Of a stretch of 64,000 bases of DNA, positions 37,504-47,825 are shown one piece after another. This stretch comes from Hysterangium stoloniferum (Eukaryota; Basidiomycota; Agaricomycetes; Hysterangiales; Hysterangiaceae): contig WHVD01000159.1 of the NCBI GenBank assembly GCA_015178975.1, forward strand, positions 62,001 through 126,000. Direction: 5' to 3'. The first letter of the stretch is position 1. Each line of letters opens with the position of its first letter. The translations under genes were made by a program, and so were the position numbers. The notes beneath the pieces are model-generated. The model saw nothing but the letters and a program-made list of their open reading frames with translations, was not told where the DNA came from and searched no databases.

Positions 37504-37779
37504 ATGCCAAGGATCACTGAGGGTATAGAGGCCCAAAACGAGTTGCTCCGGAAGAGCAACAAAGTCCAAATTGTGGTGGCAAAGGAACTTTGCGGACTCC
37601 GTGAGGAGTTTTGGAAGTTCCTGGTGGAGTATGGCAGCTATATGTATGAAGAGCCGCAAGTTGGGAGTTCCAAGGATGCTGGGTCAGATGAGGATGGGGT
37701 TCCCATGGAGGTTGCAGAGCTCCCTGAGGAGATGGCTGAGGAGGTGGGGAAAAAACACAGTCCCATAAATGTAGACTGA
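37504..37779 (+). CDS. Antisense acidic ORF between pol and the 3' LTR of copy B
   Basis: The 91-residue ORF starts MPRITEGIEAQNELLRKSNK, runs through a predicted coiled-coil-like helix (REEFWKFLVEYGSYM), and ends with an acidic SDEDGVPMEVAELPEEM tail. It is on the strand opposite to the element's gag-pol. A similarly placed ORF of similar character lies at 63495-63779 beside copy C. Function is unknown, and no expression evidence is available. Confidence 0.45.
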   Translation: MPRITEGIEAQNELLRKSNKVQIVVAKELCGLREEFWKFLVEYGSYMYEEPQVGSSKDAGSDEDGVPMEVAELPEEMAEEVGKKHSPINVD

Positions 37780-37983
37780 GAAAAATATAATAAAATTTTA
37801 ATAATAGTTTTTTTTTTGAAATCATAAAAGTAAAATGTGAAAAATCATCAAAGTCAAAGTCCACGGAGAATCTGCTTAGGGACTTGAAAGACATGTCAGA
37901 ACCTGTAAAAGCAAAGAGAGACATAGGGTGACAGGGAATAATGAAAATCAGTCCAAACGTAACATGGGGTCCGCAGAGTGCAG

Positions 37984-39573
37984 TCAGAGAGAAGATAGTG
38001 GTCCAGGTTTGAGTGGATAAGCTGTATGAAAGTCAGTAACGATTTCTGTGGTATTACCAAGTTCTGCGGCCAAAATCCATGAGGTTTCTTCATCGGTGCC
38101 CTTGTAACCCACCCACTTGACCAAGTAAAGCAGTTTACAAGTGCATTGACACTTGTCAATTTTCAAATCTAAAATTTGTGAGATTTCAAACTCGGGTTCT
38201 CTGTCAATAATGACCGGAGGGGGTGGAGATTGCACGTGATCCGGAATAGTGTTAGCAGTACAAGGTTCTAACATAGAAACATGAAATACTGGGTGTACCA
38301 CATGCATGCTATCTGGAAGCCATAGGGTCCAAGAGACTGAACCTACTTGTGCAATAATTTCAAACAGACCTAAATATTTTTCAGCAAGCTTTTTTGATGG
38401 ACGGGTAGTCCAGAAGAATTGAGCTTTGACAAAAACATGGTGGCCAATCTTGAAGTTGGGTGGCAGAATCCAGTGTTTGTCTGCTGAATGTTGATATTGC
38501 TCTTGGGCGGACTTTATTGCAGTCCAGAGTTCCTCATGGAGCTTGTGGAGGTCCCCGGTGAACTCTTGAGTGCAAGCAGAGGTGAGATTTCGTTCTGGAT
38601 GTACTGTAATATTTGGATTATATCCTTTATTTGCAAAGAATGGGGAAACACCAGTAGTGGCCAAGGGTGCATTGTTGTAAGCAAATTCTGCAAGTGGTAA
38701 CAAGGATTTCCAATTGTCCTGTTGATAATTGCAATATACACGGAGATATTGTTCCAATGCCTGATTGACGCATTCGATTTGTCTGTCACCTTCTGGGTGA
38801 TGTCCGGACGTGAAATGTAGTTTCATGTCCAAGGATTTCCTGAGGGATCTAAAGAAGTGAGATACGAACTCTGATCCTGAATTGGAAGTTATGTGGGACG
38901 GAACTCTGTGCTTGGAAAATACATGGATAATAAAAAGTTCCACTAACTGCACAGACGTAATTGTATCATAAGTAGGGATAAATATACCTTGTTTTGAGAA
39001 TCTGTCAACAATGACTAGAATGGCGGAAAAGCCTTCGGAATCTGGTAGGTGTTCGATGAAATCCATAGAGATGGAATTCCACGGGTGTTCTAGTACTGGG
39101 AGTTGTTTCAAAAGGCTGTATGGCTTGTGTTGCTGAGATTTAGAGTGTGGACAAGTAGTGCAAGATTTACAATAGTGCTTAATGAATCCACAGAGTCCGG
39201 GCCAAGTGTATTCTCTTCTTATTAATGATAGAGTTTTGTTGTACCTGAAATGTCCAGAGAATGGATGATCATGTTTGTACTGAAGGATCCTGAGGTGGAG
39301 GCCATTGGAGTCCGGTACATAGATCCAATCGCCAAGTCTAACAAAACCATGCTGATCAAGAGACCACTGGGGTTGATCGGGGTCCACAGGATTGTCAAGG
39401 TGAGCTTTAGTTATTGGGTCTAGCAGAATTGCCGATAGAATATCTTGATATAACTTCTCAATATCCATAATGATAATTCCATGGACAATGAGATTGATGA
39501 GGAAAGTTGCGTGGACTGATGCGGTAAGTTGTTGATTCGTGAAAATAGGTTTCAGGTTGTGTGGGTTTACCAT
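37984..39573 (-). pseudogene. Integrase and chromodomain region of copy B
   Basis: One open segment of 529 residues. It contains the H2C2 zinc-binding region (HPFSGHFRYNKTLSLIRREY through CKSCTTCPHSK), the rve core (ISMDFIEHLPDSEGFSAILV; ECVNQALEQYLR), the GPY/F-like module near 38400, and a C-terminal chromodomain (LLYLVKWVGYKGTDEETSWI) that marks the chromovirus lineage. It is part of a broken element. Confidence 0.88.
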
Positions 39574-39616
39574 GGCATAGTCATTGCTCCCCTCTTTAGG
39601 ATAGACATCCCATTGT

Positions 39617-41142
39617 CTAGTTAAAGCATCGGGTTTGCCACCGAGGTGGCTGGGTTCGAAAACAGATAATCATATTGAAAGCGGATAGATATTCAGACCA
39701 GCAGGCCTGCAGATGGGTCAAAAGTTTTGTAGTAGAAAAGTATTGGTTTTTGTGATCTGTTACAATGTCAATCAGAGTTCCTGAGCCTTCCAAATAGTGT
39801 CGCCACACTTTGAAAGCTGAAAAAATTGCCAGGAGTTCCTTATCATGAACGTCATAGTTGAGCTCTGCTCTGGTAAAAGTCCGGGACAGAAAAGCTATGG
39901 GGTGGACTTCTCTGTTGGAGTCCTGGATAGACAGAATGGCTCCAAGCACATCCGTGTTAATAATAGCAAGTCTTCGCATAAACCAAAATCGTGATCGAAT
40001 CCACAATGATGAATGTATGCACATATACCATAACGCCATAAGGGGAACTAACTCCTTATTTCTCCTTAATGATGCAATTGGCTAGAAACTTCGAGTATCT
40101 AAATTTCTCCTTTTTACTCTCCTAAAGACTCCCAAAAATAATTACAAAGTAAATAAAAGAAGACAAAATTTGCCATGTACCTCAGTGAAAGTTATTCACT
40201 CACTCACTGAGATTTGTGTTTAGACTCTATCCTTCTGAATTCTTGTCTTCTACAGTCCGAGGTGTCCGTTTCAACAATGAGCGGGAAGTCCAGTTTCCAA
40301 TGCGACAGAATAGGAGCTGAAGAAAAAGAATTTTTTAAAAGATTGAAAGCTTTTTGACACTTATCATTAAAATTCCACGGAGTATCCTTATGCGTAAGAC
40401 AGGTAAGGGGAACCGTGATGTCAGAATATCCACGGATAAACTGTCTGTAAAAATTGGCAAAGCCAAGGAAGGATTGTATATCTTTAACTTTTCAGGGTTC
40501 AGGCCAATCTTTGATGACTTGCACTTTAGTTTCATCCATGTGGAGTCCGTCGGGTCCCATTATGAAACCCAGGTATTCCATGGAGTCCGTGTCAAAAGTA
40601 CATTTTTTACCATTTGTGAATAAACCATGTTGTCTGAGTCTCTGGAGAACTTCACAGACTTGTTTGTCATGTTCTGTGGGATTCTCGGAGTAGATAAGAA
40701 TGTCATCCAAGTAAACAATAACACATACATTGAGCATGTCAGAGAAAATGTCATTGATAAAATGCTGAAAAACAGACGGAGCATTGGTGAGTCCAAAGGG
40801 CATCACCAACCACTCAAAGGCCCCGTAGTGGGTTCTAAAAGTGGTTTTCCATTCGTCACCCATGGTGATCTGGACCAAATGATAGGCGTGTTTGAGATCT
40901 ATTTTGGTGTAAATCCATGCATTCTGTGGAGCATTGAGCAGATCAGATATAAGTGGAAGTGGATACTTATCCTTTTTGGTGACAACATTGAGTCCTCTAA
41001 AATCAACACATAGTCTAAGGGATCCATCCTTTTTTCTGACAAACAGAACAGGTGCTCCGAAAGGAGACTTTGAGGGTCGGATAAAACCTATGGACAAATG
41101 TTCATCCAGGAAATCGTGGATTGCGGAAGGTTCTGTGGACAA
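39617..41142 (-). pseudogene. Reverse transcriptase and RNase H region of copy B
   Basis: Reverse transcriptase is seen at 41142-40492, with [40 protein letters not shown] and the [11 protein letters not shown] active-site block. RNase H follows at about 40330-39617 (LSRTFTRAELNYDVHDKELL) and is interrupted by the 300-bp element at 39955-40254. The region is broken. Confidence 0.85.
39955..40254. repeat. 300-bp TG...CA insertion in the RNase H region of copy B
   Basis: The element runs TGTTAATAATAGCAAGTC...TTGTCTTCTACA. The flanks ATCCG (39950-39954) and GTCCG (40255-40259) match at four of five bases and look like an aged target duplication. It interrupts an otherwise recognisable RNase H sequence. 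It codes for nothing and is probably a solo LTR or miniature LTR element. Confidence 0.6.
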
Positions 41143-41235
41143 GAGCGGGTAAATATGTCCTAGGGGTGGCTGGGCGCCATCTTCGAGATCAATTTTTAAG
41201 TTGTATTCTCTGTGGGGCGGAAGCCGGTCAGCTTT

Positions 41236-42583
41236 TCACTTGCTAAAAACATCTGTGAAGTCATGATAGTTCTCTGGGACACCTTCTAGGTCAGTGGCTT
41301 GCTCAGATGCAGATACTGGAGTTGAAAAACATCCAGTTGCTTCATCAATTTTTAAGTTGATAGTGAATGCCTGGGACCCATCCATTTTTGTAGCCCTAAT
41401 AAAAGATGCAGCATTAATCAGAGAAATAGACAGAGGTGCCATGGGTTCCAGGGAAGCCATGGGTGCTGTAGGGATCACAGGAGTCCTCGAGACTGCAGGT
41501 GCTGGGAAGGCCATGGGTGCCATGGGTGCCGTGTCAGGTGCAGTTTCCTCAGCTGCCGCCGGAGTCTGGAATGTTATACTGTTAGCTATCCAGTCAATCA
41601 ACGGATTGTAGTGGGTAAGCCAGTTGTGTCCTAGGACCACTGAGCAACTTAAGTCTAACTGGGTCACATAGAAAGTGACCAATTGAGATGTTCCACATGG
41701 GAAACAGATGGATAAATCACAAGCTTGGGTGACAACCAAATCACTTGTGCCATCGAAGAGGCAGAGGCTGACAGGATTTATCAGATAAGTTGACAACAAA
41801 TTTATTTGCATGAATTTTGTATCTAAAAAACAATGAGTTGAGCCAGAATCTATAAGAGCTGAACAAATGAATTTCAGAATCATATTAGACATAAGTTTAA
41901 TGAAAAATGAATCGGAATGTGAAAGAGCAGATGTGTTGAGGCAGGTAAACTCTTGAATGTGTGGAGAGGCAATGCAACCCCCAACCCGTGCAGAGTCTGT
42001 GGGGTTGCTTACTCTTTTTTCAAGTTGGAAGCTGGTTTGTCCTTCAACGGGGTTTCCATGGAGGTCTTGGCTGTTCGACCCTTTGCAGAGTTTGCTTTTG
42101 CCAGTGGACATTCTGGGATGTGATGACCGGGTTTTCCACACAAGAGACAGAGGTTATTGTCCATATGACATTGTCTTTCCTGTGGGGTTAATTTGCCATT
42201 GGGTCTGGGTTTCCCTGTGAGGTCGTGTTTTCCAGCTTGCTTGCTGGACTGTTGACCCTTGTTGTTGTTGTTGTTGTTGTTGTTGTTAGAAGACGTTTTA
42301 TTGTTCTTCTTGTCGGATTGTGTGGAGTTTTGGTTGCTGGTTGACGAGTTGTTGTTGTTGGTTTTATTGGCCGTGGACTTATTCACTTTGTCTGTGGAGG
42401 TCTCGTGGGCAACTTCTGCATGACATTCCCAATAACGTGCATCCGCATTTTGAGCTTTGAGGTGCATACGGGACAGGGTTTTTGGCTTGCCATCTTCTCC
42501 TTTCGAGACTTCATCTTTAAGGCAGGATGGCAGACTGGCATAGAATTGGTGGCAGAGAGCGGGATCATGTTATGACCAAGCAT
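41236..42583 (-). pseudogene. Protease and gag C-terminus (zinc knuckle) of copy B
   Basis: The aspartic protease core LIDSGSTHCFLD and VVLGHNWLTHYNP are in the segment 42141-41236. Upstream (42467-42009) lies a gag tail rich in Asn/Ser/Lys, with a CCHC knuckle NNLCLLCGKPGHHIPECP. The protease segment also carries an Ala/Pro/Met-rich spacer near 41460-41560. It belongs to the broken copy B. Confidence 0.8.
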
Positions 42584-43378
42584 CCTGCTGGACTCTGGGC
42601 ACTAACTTATACGCACTCACGCCCTATACACACCCATTGTCAGTTTACCGGAATTCCTGCTGGACTCTGTACGTCAGACTCGTCTACATTTGACTTCGTT
42701 ACATTGTGTTTCAGTCACTGGAATACCCACTGGACTCCGTCCCTGTCTATGTCTGACCTCATCCCATGCATCAGTCACCGGACCCTGCTCGTAAAACCCA
42801 TCATCCCTCTAACAGAGCCCCATTCCCATTTTAGTCAAATGACCTGTCACGATTCGGACTCTGCTCCCACTCCGTTTCCCATTATGGTTTATGATTTGTC
42901 ATGATTCAGACTCTGCTCCATTCCGTCCCATTCCTAACACCAAATTTGGTGTTTACTATTCCCATTTTATGTTTTGCTAGTTTCATTTCATTATTACTGG
43001 ATTTGGTATGTCATTCACTCCATGGTCTATTTAAACTGGCAGATGTTGTACATGCAATCCAGTCAGAAAATCAGCTTAGATTCCCCCCAGTAATCTAATA
43101 CATTTTCTGCTCTAAATCCCTACTTGAATCACACCGCTCACACTAGTCGGAGCCCATGGGCTCTGGCGCATCTATGTATCTCTCTTACCTATCTCAACCT
43201 ACATCTCAACTCATGACCTCTCGACCCACGAACCCCACCTGGACTCCCCAGGATTCCCGTCCACCTGTCTGAAATTGGACAACATGATCTCATGAGGGCA
43301 CAGCCTATAAGCTGAAGCTAAGTCCTACCGGATATTCTGTGGGTTTCTCCAGAAACCCGTTGTGTATGTACCCTAACA
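42568..43378 (+). repeat. Solo LTR of the A/B family nested in gag of copy B
   Basis: The 811-bp element TGTTATGACCAAGC...TATGTACCCTAACA is in the orientation opposite to copy B. Flanks GATCA (42563-42567) and GATTG (43379-43383) fit one original GATCG target. The gag reading on both sides corresponds to adjacent positions in copy A gag, so this is a clean insertion. Confidence 0.85.
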
Positions 43379-43383
43379 GATTG

Positions 43384-43859
43384 CCCCACTGACAACAAGC
43401 TGCAAGATTATTGAATTGGACGATGTAGTCTGTGATGTGCTGCGTGTCCTTCATATGAAGATTTGTGAGACTGTTCTTGGCTTCTCCAGTTGGGTCATAC
43501 GGGCCAAAGTTGGTTTCAAGCTCCTCAACAAAAGCATCCCAATCTTTGAACCAAAGCGGCTCTTTCTTGGAAAGTCCGCTAAAAGCCGGTTCAAACCATT
43601 TCAATGCAGATCCCAACAAGTACGAAAGTGCATAGTTGACTTTTTGGGAGTCCATGGAGAATGCAGCGGATCGATCGTGGAAATTGAAGTGAACTTGCAT
43701 GAGGAAAGTAGAGAGTTTGTTTGGGTTGGAACCTGTGAAGGGTTCCGGAGCATTGACTTTTGACTGTGGGGGTTCCAGATCTTTCTTTTTGCCTTCTCCG
43801 AGCATATGATTCATCAACCTTTCTAAAGTGATTGCTAAATACTCAGAGGCAGGATCCAA
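43384..43859 (-). pseudogene. Gag capsid region of copy B
   Basis: The segment encodes a Ty3-type capsid with APEPFTGSNPNKLSTFLMQV, NYALSYLLGSALKWFEPAFS and FVEELETNFGPYDPTGEAKN, ending just before the nested LTR at 43378. It closely matches gag of copy A near 24830-25125. Confidence 0.8.
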
Positions 43860-43915
43860 AAGCGGCGGTCGATCATTGGACAGAGGATTTTCGACACCTT
43901 TGCCCTTGTCGGGGG

Positions 43916-44556
43916 TGTGAGAGGTATGGCGAAATACACTCAGGAAATATATGTAGTCTGGATGAGCTCATGCTATATTTCCTTTATTATTTCTACTCTC
44001 TCTATTTTATTATACACTTATAATTAGTTCGATGACCTATGTATGCAGTACATCGACTCTTGTGGGCACATACACGCCAGACTCATGTATTCTAGTGCCT
44101 GTAGTTAAAACTCAGACACTTTTTTACCTCACAACCACAACTTACCCAGACACACATTTAGTGTCCTGTAAGTCATGATTGAGGTATCGTCTCGACCGTC
44201 ACAGATGGGCTTCAACTATCCATGCAATCATAGTTTCAAACTGTGCCAGTCGAAACTCCACTTATATCTCCATCCGCGTGGACAACATCCACACTACTCT
44301 ATCATTTGACTCTCATTACTCTTTTTCTACACTTGAGCAGTCACTCAGAATCGCACCTAACAGTCGATTCCCTTTATTCGTTTTAGCTATCTACTCTACC
44401 TTAGATAGTTACTTCACTCAGACATATTGAACTAAATAGTCAATACTTGTTCAGCTGTATTGAACTTAGACAGTCAATACCACTATGTGTTGTACCTAAA
44501 CGGTTGATATTCTTTGTATATACATAGAACGGTTAGAACTTCCACCACTCTTCACA
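43916..44556. repeat. 641-bp solo LTR nested in gag of copy B
   Basis: TGTGAGAGGTATGGCG...CACTCTTCACA is flanked by a perfect 5-bp duplication GGGGG (43911-43915 and 44557-44561). It separates the acidic-repeat part of gag from the capsid part. It matches no other repeat in the window, so it belongs to a separate family. It contains no ORF with a domain. Confidence 0.75.
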
Positions 44557-44566
44557 GGGGGCCACA

Positions 44567-45300
44567 GATTCATCCTCATGCTCAGATTCGTCCTGGTGCT
44601 CGGATTCGTCCTTGTGCTCGGATTCGTCCTTGTGCTCGGATTCGTCCTTGTGCTCAGATTCGTCCTTGTGCTCGGATTCATCCTTGTGCTCGGATTCGTC
44701 CTTGTGCTAGGATTCGTCCTTGTGCTCGGATTCGTCCTTGTGCTCAGATTCGTCCTCATTCTCGGATTCGTCCTTGTGCTCAGATTCGTCCTCATTCTCG
44801 GATTCGTCCTCATTCTCGGATTCGTCCTCATTCTCGGATTCGTCCTCATTCTCGGATTCGTCCTCATTCTCGGATTCATCCTCATTCTCGGATTCGTCCT
44901 CATTCTTGGATTCGTCCTCATTCTTGGATTTGTCCTCATTCTCGGATTTGTCCTCATTCTCAGATTCTCAGATTCGTCCTCGTTCTCGGATTCATCCTCG
45001 TTCTCGGATTCCTCCTCGTTCTTGGATTCATCCTCGTTCTCAGATTCATCCTCGTTCTCGGATTCCTCCTCGTTCTCGGATTCATCCTCGTTCTCGGATT
45101 CTTCCTCGTTCTCAGATTGGTCCTCATTCTCAGATTTGTCCTCATTCTCGGATTCATCCTCGTTCTTGGATTCATCCTCATTCTCGGATTCCTCCTCGTT
45201 CTCAGATTCATCCTCGTTCTCGGATTTGTCCTCATTCTCAGATTTGTCCTCATTCTCAGATTTGTCCTCATTCTTGGATTCGTCCTGGTTTTCCAGGACT
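44567..45300 (-). repeat. 18-bp minisatellite in gag of copy B, about 40 units
   Basis: Units of the form GATTCGTCCTCATTCTCG (plus strand) repeat with no spacers for about 730 bp. On the coding strand they specify an acidic Asp/Glu/Ser/Asn/Lys hexapeptide array near the gag N-terminus. Copy A has only a short non-repeated equivalent. Long ORFs on the opposite strand are by-products of the 18-bp period. Confidence 0.9.
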
Positions 45301-45457
45301 TCTTCGATATGGGGTTCTTCCATGGTTTCCGACCAGTTTGCAAGTGTCTGGCTGGTATACAAAGTTAATGGGGAATGAAGAGTCGACGGTCCAGGTAATG
45401 ATGCCTGTGCATGTGCTTTTCTTCTTGGTGGCATATTGAAAACAATCTGTGAGTCTT

Positions 45458-45468
45458 AGTCAGAAAAT
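45458..45468 (-). promoter_or_regulatory. Self-complementary primer-binding site of Gypsy copy B
   Basis: On the minus strand ATTTTCTGACT starts two bases after the 5' LTR end. It is the exact complement of AGTCAGAAAAT inside the LTR (plus coordinates 45821-45831). Spacing and position are the same as in copy A. Confidence 0.7.
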
Positions 45469-46037
45469 ACTGTTAGGGTACGTACATGATGGGTTTCCAG
45501 AGAAACCCGCAGAATATCTGGTAGGACTTGGCTTCAGCTTATTGGCTGCACCCTCGTGAGATTGTGTTGTCCAATTTCAGACAGGCGGACAGGAATCCCA
45601 GGGAGTCTGGGCAGGGTTCATAGGTTGAGGGGTTGTAGGTCAGAGGTCGTGGGTCAAGAGGTCGTGGGTCAAGAGGTCGTGGGTCAAGAGGTCGTGAGTT
45701 GAGATAGATAAGAGAGATAGATGCGCTGGAGCATGTGGGCTCCAACTAGCATGAGCGGTGTGATTCAAGTAGGAGTTTAGAGCAGAAAATGTATTAGATT
45801 ACTGGGGGGAATCTAAGCCAATTTTCTGACTGGATTGTATGTACAACATCTGCCAGACTAAATAGACGGTGGAATGAATGACATACCAAATCCAGTAATA
45901 ATGAAACAAAACTAGCAAAATATAAAATGAGAATAGTAAACACCAAATTTGGTGTTAGGAATGGGACGGAATGGAGCAGAGTCCAAATCATGACAAATCA
46001 TAAACCATAATGGGAAACGGAGCAGGAGCGGAGTCTG

Positions 46038-47533
46038 TGTTATGTATTTTATTAGTTTTCTACCTTTTAAGTCCCCCAAAAGCCGAAATAGCCAAAATGG
46101 CTTGTGAAATGTACTTATATTGCGATGATAAAATTTGTATAAATATCTTTTAAATTTCGTTGAATTTCTACAATTTATTTTACATTTTTATCTTATATAT
46201 TGAAGAAGTTATGAATTTATTCTTTTTTAACTAAATACTATCAAACCGGCCACCAGGCGCTAATTACACAACGCGCGAGAAAATCATGTGACAGTCGTCA
46301 CAAAAAGGCGCGACGGTCACAAGGCGCGACGGTCACAAAGCGCGACGGTCACAAGGCGCGACGGTCACAAAGCGCGACAGTCACAAGGCGCGACGGTCAC
46401 AAGGCGCGACGGTCACAAAGCGCGACGGTTACATAGTGTGACAGTCACACGGCGCGATGATCACAAAGGCGCGCGGATGACATACACGAAAGGCGCGGGA
46501 ATAGATTACATCATCATGTATGCTATTGTAGAAAAACCCGGAAATTCCTGGAGCATTCCAGAAGCTTCCCCAGGAATAGCTAAATTAGGATAGTAATGAT
46601 GTAATATGTCTCAAAAATGTCTCACATTTTATTGTATATAAGGAGCTCTGCTCCAGCCGTGAAAATATAACTTTTTATCCACCCACATCTGTGTGTTACT
46701 GCAGCAAGCAGGCTATTCCACCCCTATCAGGGCTGTTGGACTTTTAATTCCACCTCTATTTGAGTTGTTGGAAACCTTTGCCACCTCGGTTAGAGTTGTT
46801 GGCCCAAGTAGTTCACCTTGTCACCTCAATCTGAGTTGTTGACTATTGTTCCCCCTTGCCACCTCTTAATTGAGTAGCTGGCTTTATTACTTTTTCTAAC
46901 TTCTATTTAAGTTGTTGGAATCGTTGCCACCTCGGTTAGAGTTGTTGGCTATCAACCAAGTAATAAATAAATTGTTTGTTTTATTGTTTGAAATTAGAAT
47001 ATAATTCTAATTTCTCCTGGTTTGGCTTATAATTAAATACTGAGAATATTCTTGCAGAATCATACAGACTACATTAAGATCCTGATAAGTTAGTATCACA
47101 GTAGATCCAGTAGATTAATTTAAATAAAGCATATATTGCCAAATATTGTTTTATTCTATAGTTGATCTTTTGACCTGTTTATTAATATTTTTACTGTTTG
47201 ATAAATAGTATAAAATATATATAAACTAGCTAGAATCGAAGTTGAATCTAGTTTTGGAATCAGTAAATTGTTATTCATATTTTAGTGGTTGTTTTCACAG
47301 AAAAAGAACAAGCTTACATAAGCAGCTCTCAAAAACCTTCTTTGCGAAGTAGGGTGCATATATTCAAGTAAACTCTTGACTTCAGGGGTTCTAAGTCTAT
47401 TAAGGCTGCCACTGATTAATATCAAATACTTAAATTATTTTACCTTGTTGTGAATTGAGTATTTGCACACTTTGATAGAGCATTGGACTCCTTTTTCCAG
47501 AAAATAGTATTAAAATAAGTCTAATACATTACA
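46038..47533 (+). mobile_element. Solo LTR, 1.4-1.5 kb family, nested in the 5' LTR of copy B
   Basis: TGTTATGTATTTTATTAG...CTAATACATTACA has a perfect 5-bp duplication GTCTG (46033-46037 and 47534-47538). It is 1,496 bp, against 1,402 bp in the inverted copy at 25233-26634; the difference is accounted for by extra 16-bp units. A TATATAAGG box lies at 46635-46643. Downstream is a set of degenerate CCACCTC...GTTGTTGG repeats (46717-46950). Near identity of the two copies suggests recent activity of the family. Confidence 0.85.
46300..46450 (+). repeat. 16-bp GC-rich minisatellite inside the large LTR
   Basis: About eight units close to CACAAGGCGCGACGGT, some with AAAGCGCG in place of AAGGCGCG. 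The copy at 26281-26395 has about two units. The repeat lies upstream of the TATA box, so in U3. Confidence 0.88.
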
Positions 47534-47825
47534 GTCTGAATTGTGACAGGTCATTTGACTAAAACAGGAATGGGGCTCTGTTAGAGGGATGATGGGTTTT
47601 ACGGGCGGGGTCCGGTGACTGATGCATGGGATGAGGTTGGACATAGACAGGGATGGAGTCTGGTGGGTATTCCTGTGACTGATACACAACGTAATGAAGT
47701 CAAACATAGACAAGTCTGACGTACGGAGTCCAGCGGGAATTCCGGTAAACTGACAATGGGTGTGTATAGGGTGCGGGTGTGTATAAGTTAGTACCTGGAG
47801 TCCGGTGGGAATTCCGGTTGTAACA

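Larger units (their letters stand above)
36624..47825 (-). mobile_element. Ty3/Gypsy chromovirus copy B, near full length with four nested insertions, broken
   Basis: Both LTRs are present and the whole unit is bounded by a 5-bp duplication CTTGC (36619-36623 and 47826-47830). From its own 5' end (right) it reads: LTR, self-complementary primer site, gag with a large acidic repeat, zinc knuckle, aspartic protease, reverse transcriptase, RNase H, integrase with chromodomain, an antisense ORF, purine tract and LTR. Four TG...CA elements lie inside it (39955-40254, 42568-43378, 43916-44556, 46038-47533). Without them the element would be about 8 kb. Pol is spread over several frames and there are several breaks, so it is not active. 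Over the first 130 bases the two LTRs differ at about one site in eleven by eye, mostly by transitions, which suggests considerable age. Confidence 0.9.
45471..47825 (-). repeat. 5' LTR of Gypsy copy B, split by a nested solo LTR
   Basis: The LTR occupies 45471-46037 and 47534-47825, and runs TGTTAGGGTACGTACATG...CCGGTTGTAACA. The two parts align with the uninterrupted 3' LTR at 36624-37490. The interruption is the 1.5-kb element at 46038-47533. Confidence 0.88.

Noticed and set aside
44514-45439. Long ORFs on the plus strand over the 18-bp repeat (up to 284 codons)
   Set aside because: The repeat period is a multiple of three, so several frames stay open on both strands; only the minus strand continues the gag context.
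46300-46450. Regular GC-rich repeats that could be taken for a CRISPR array
   Set aside because: The units are direct 16-bp repeats without unique spacers, inside a eukaryotic LTR; this is a minisatellite.
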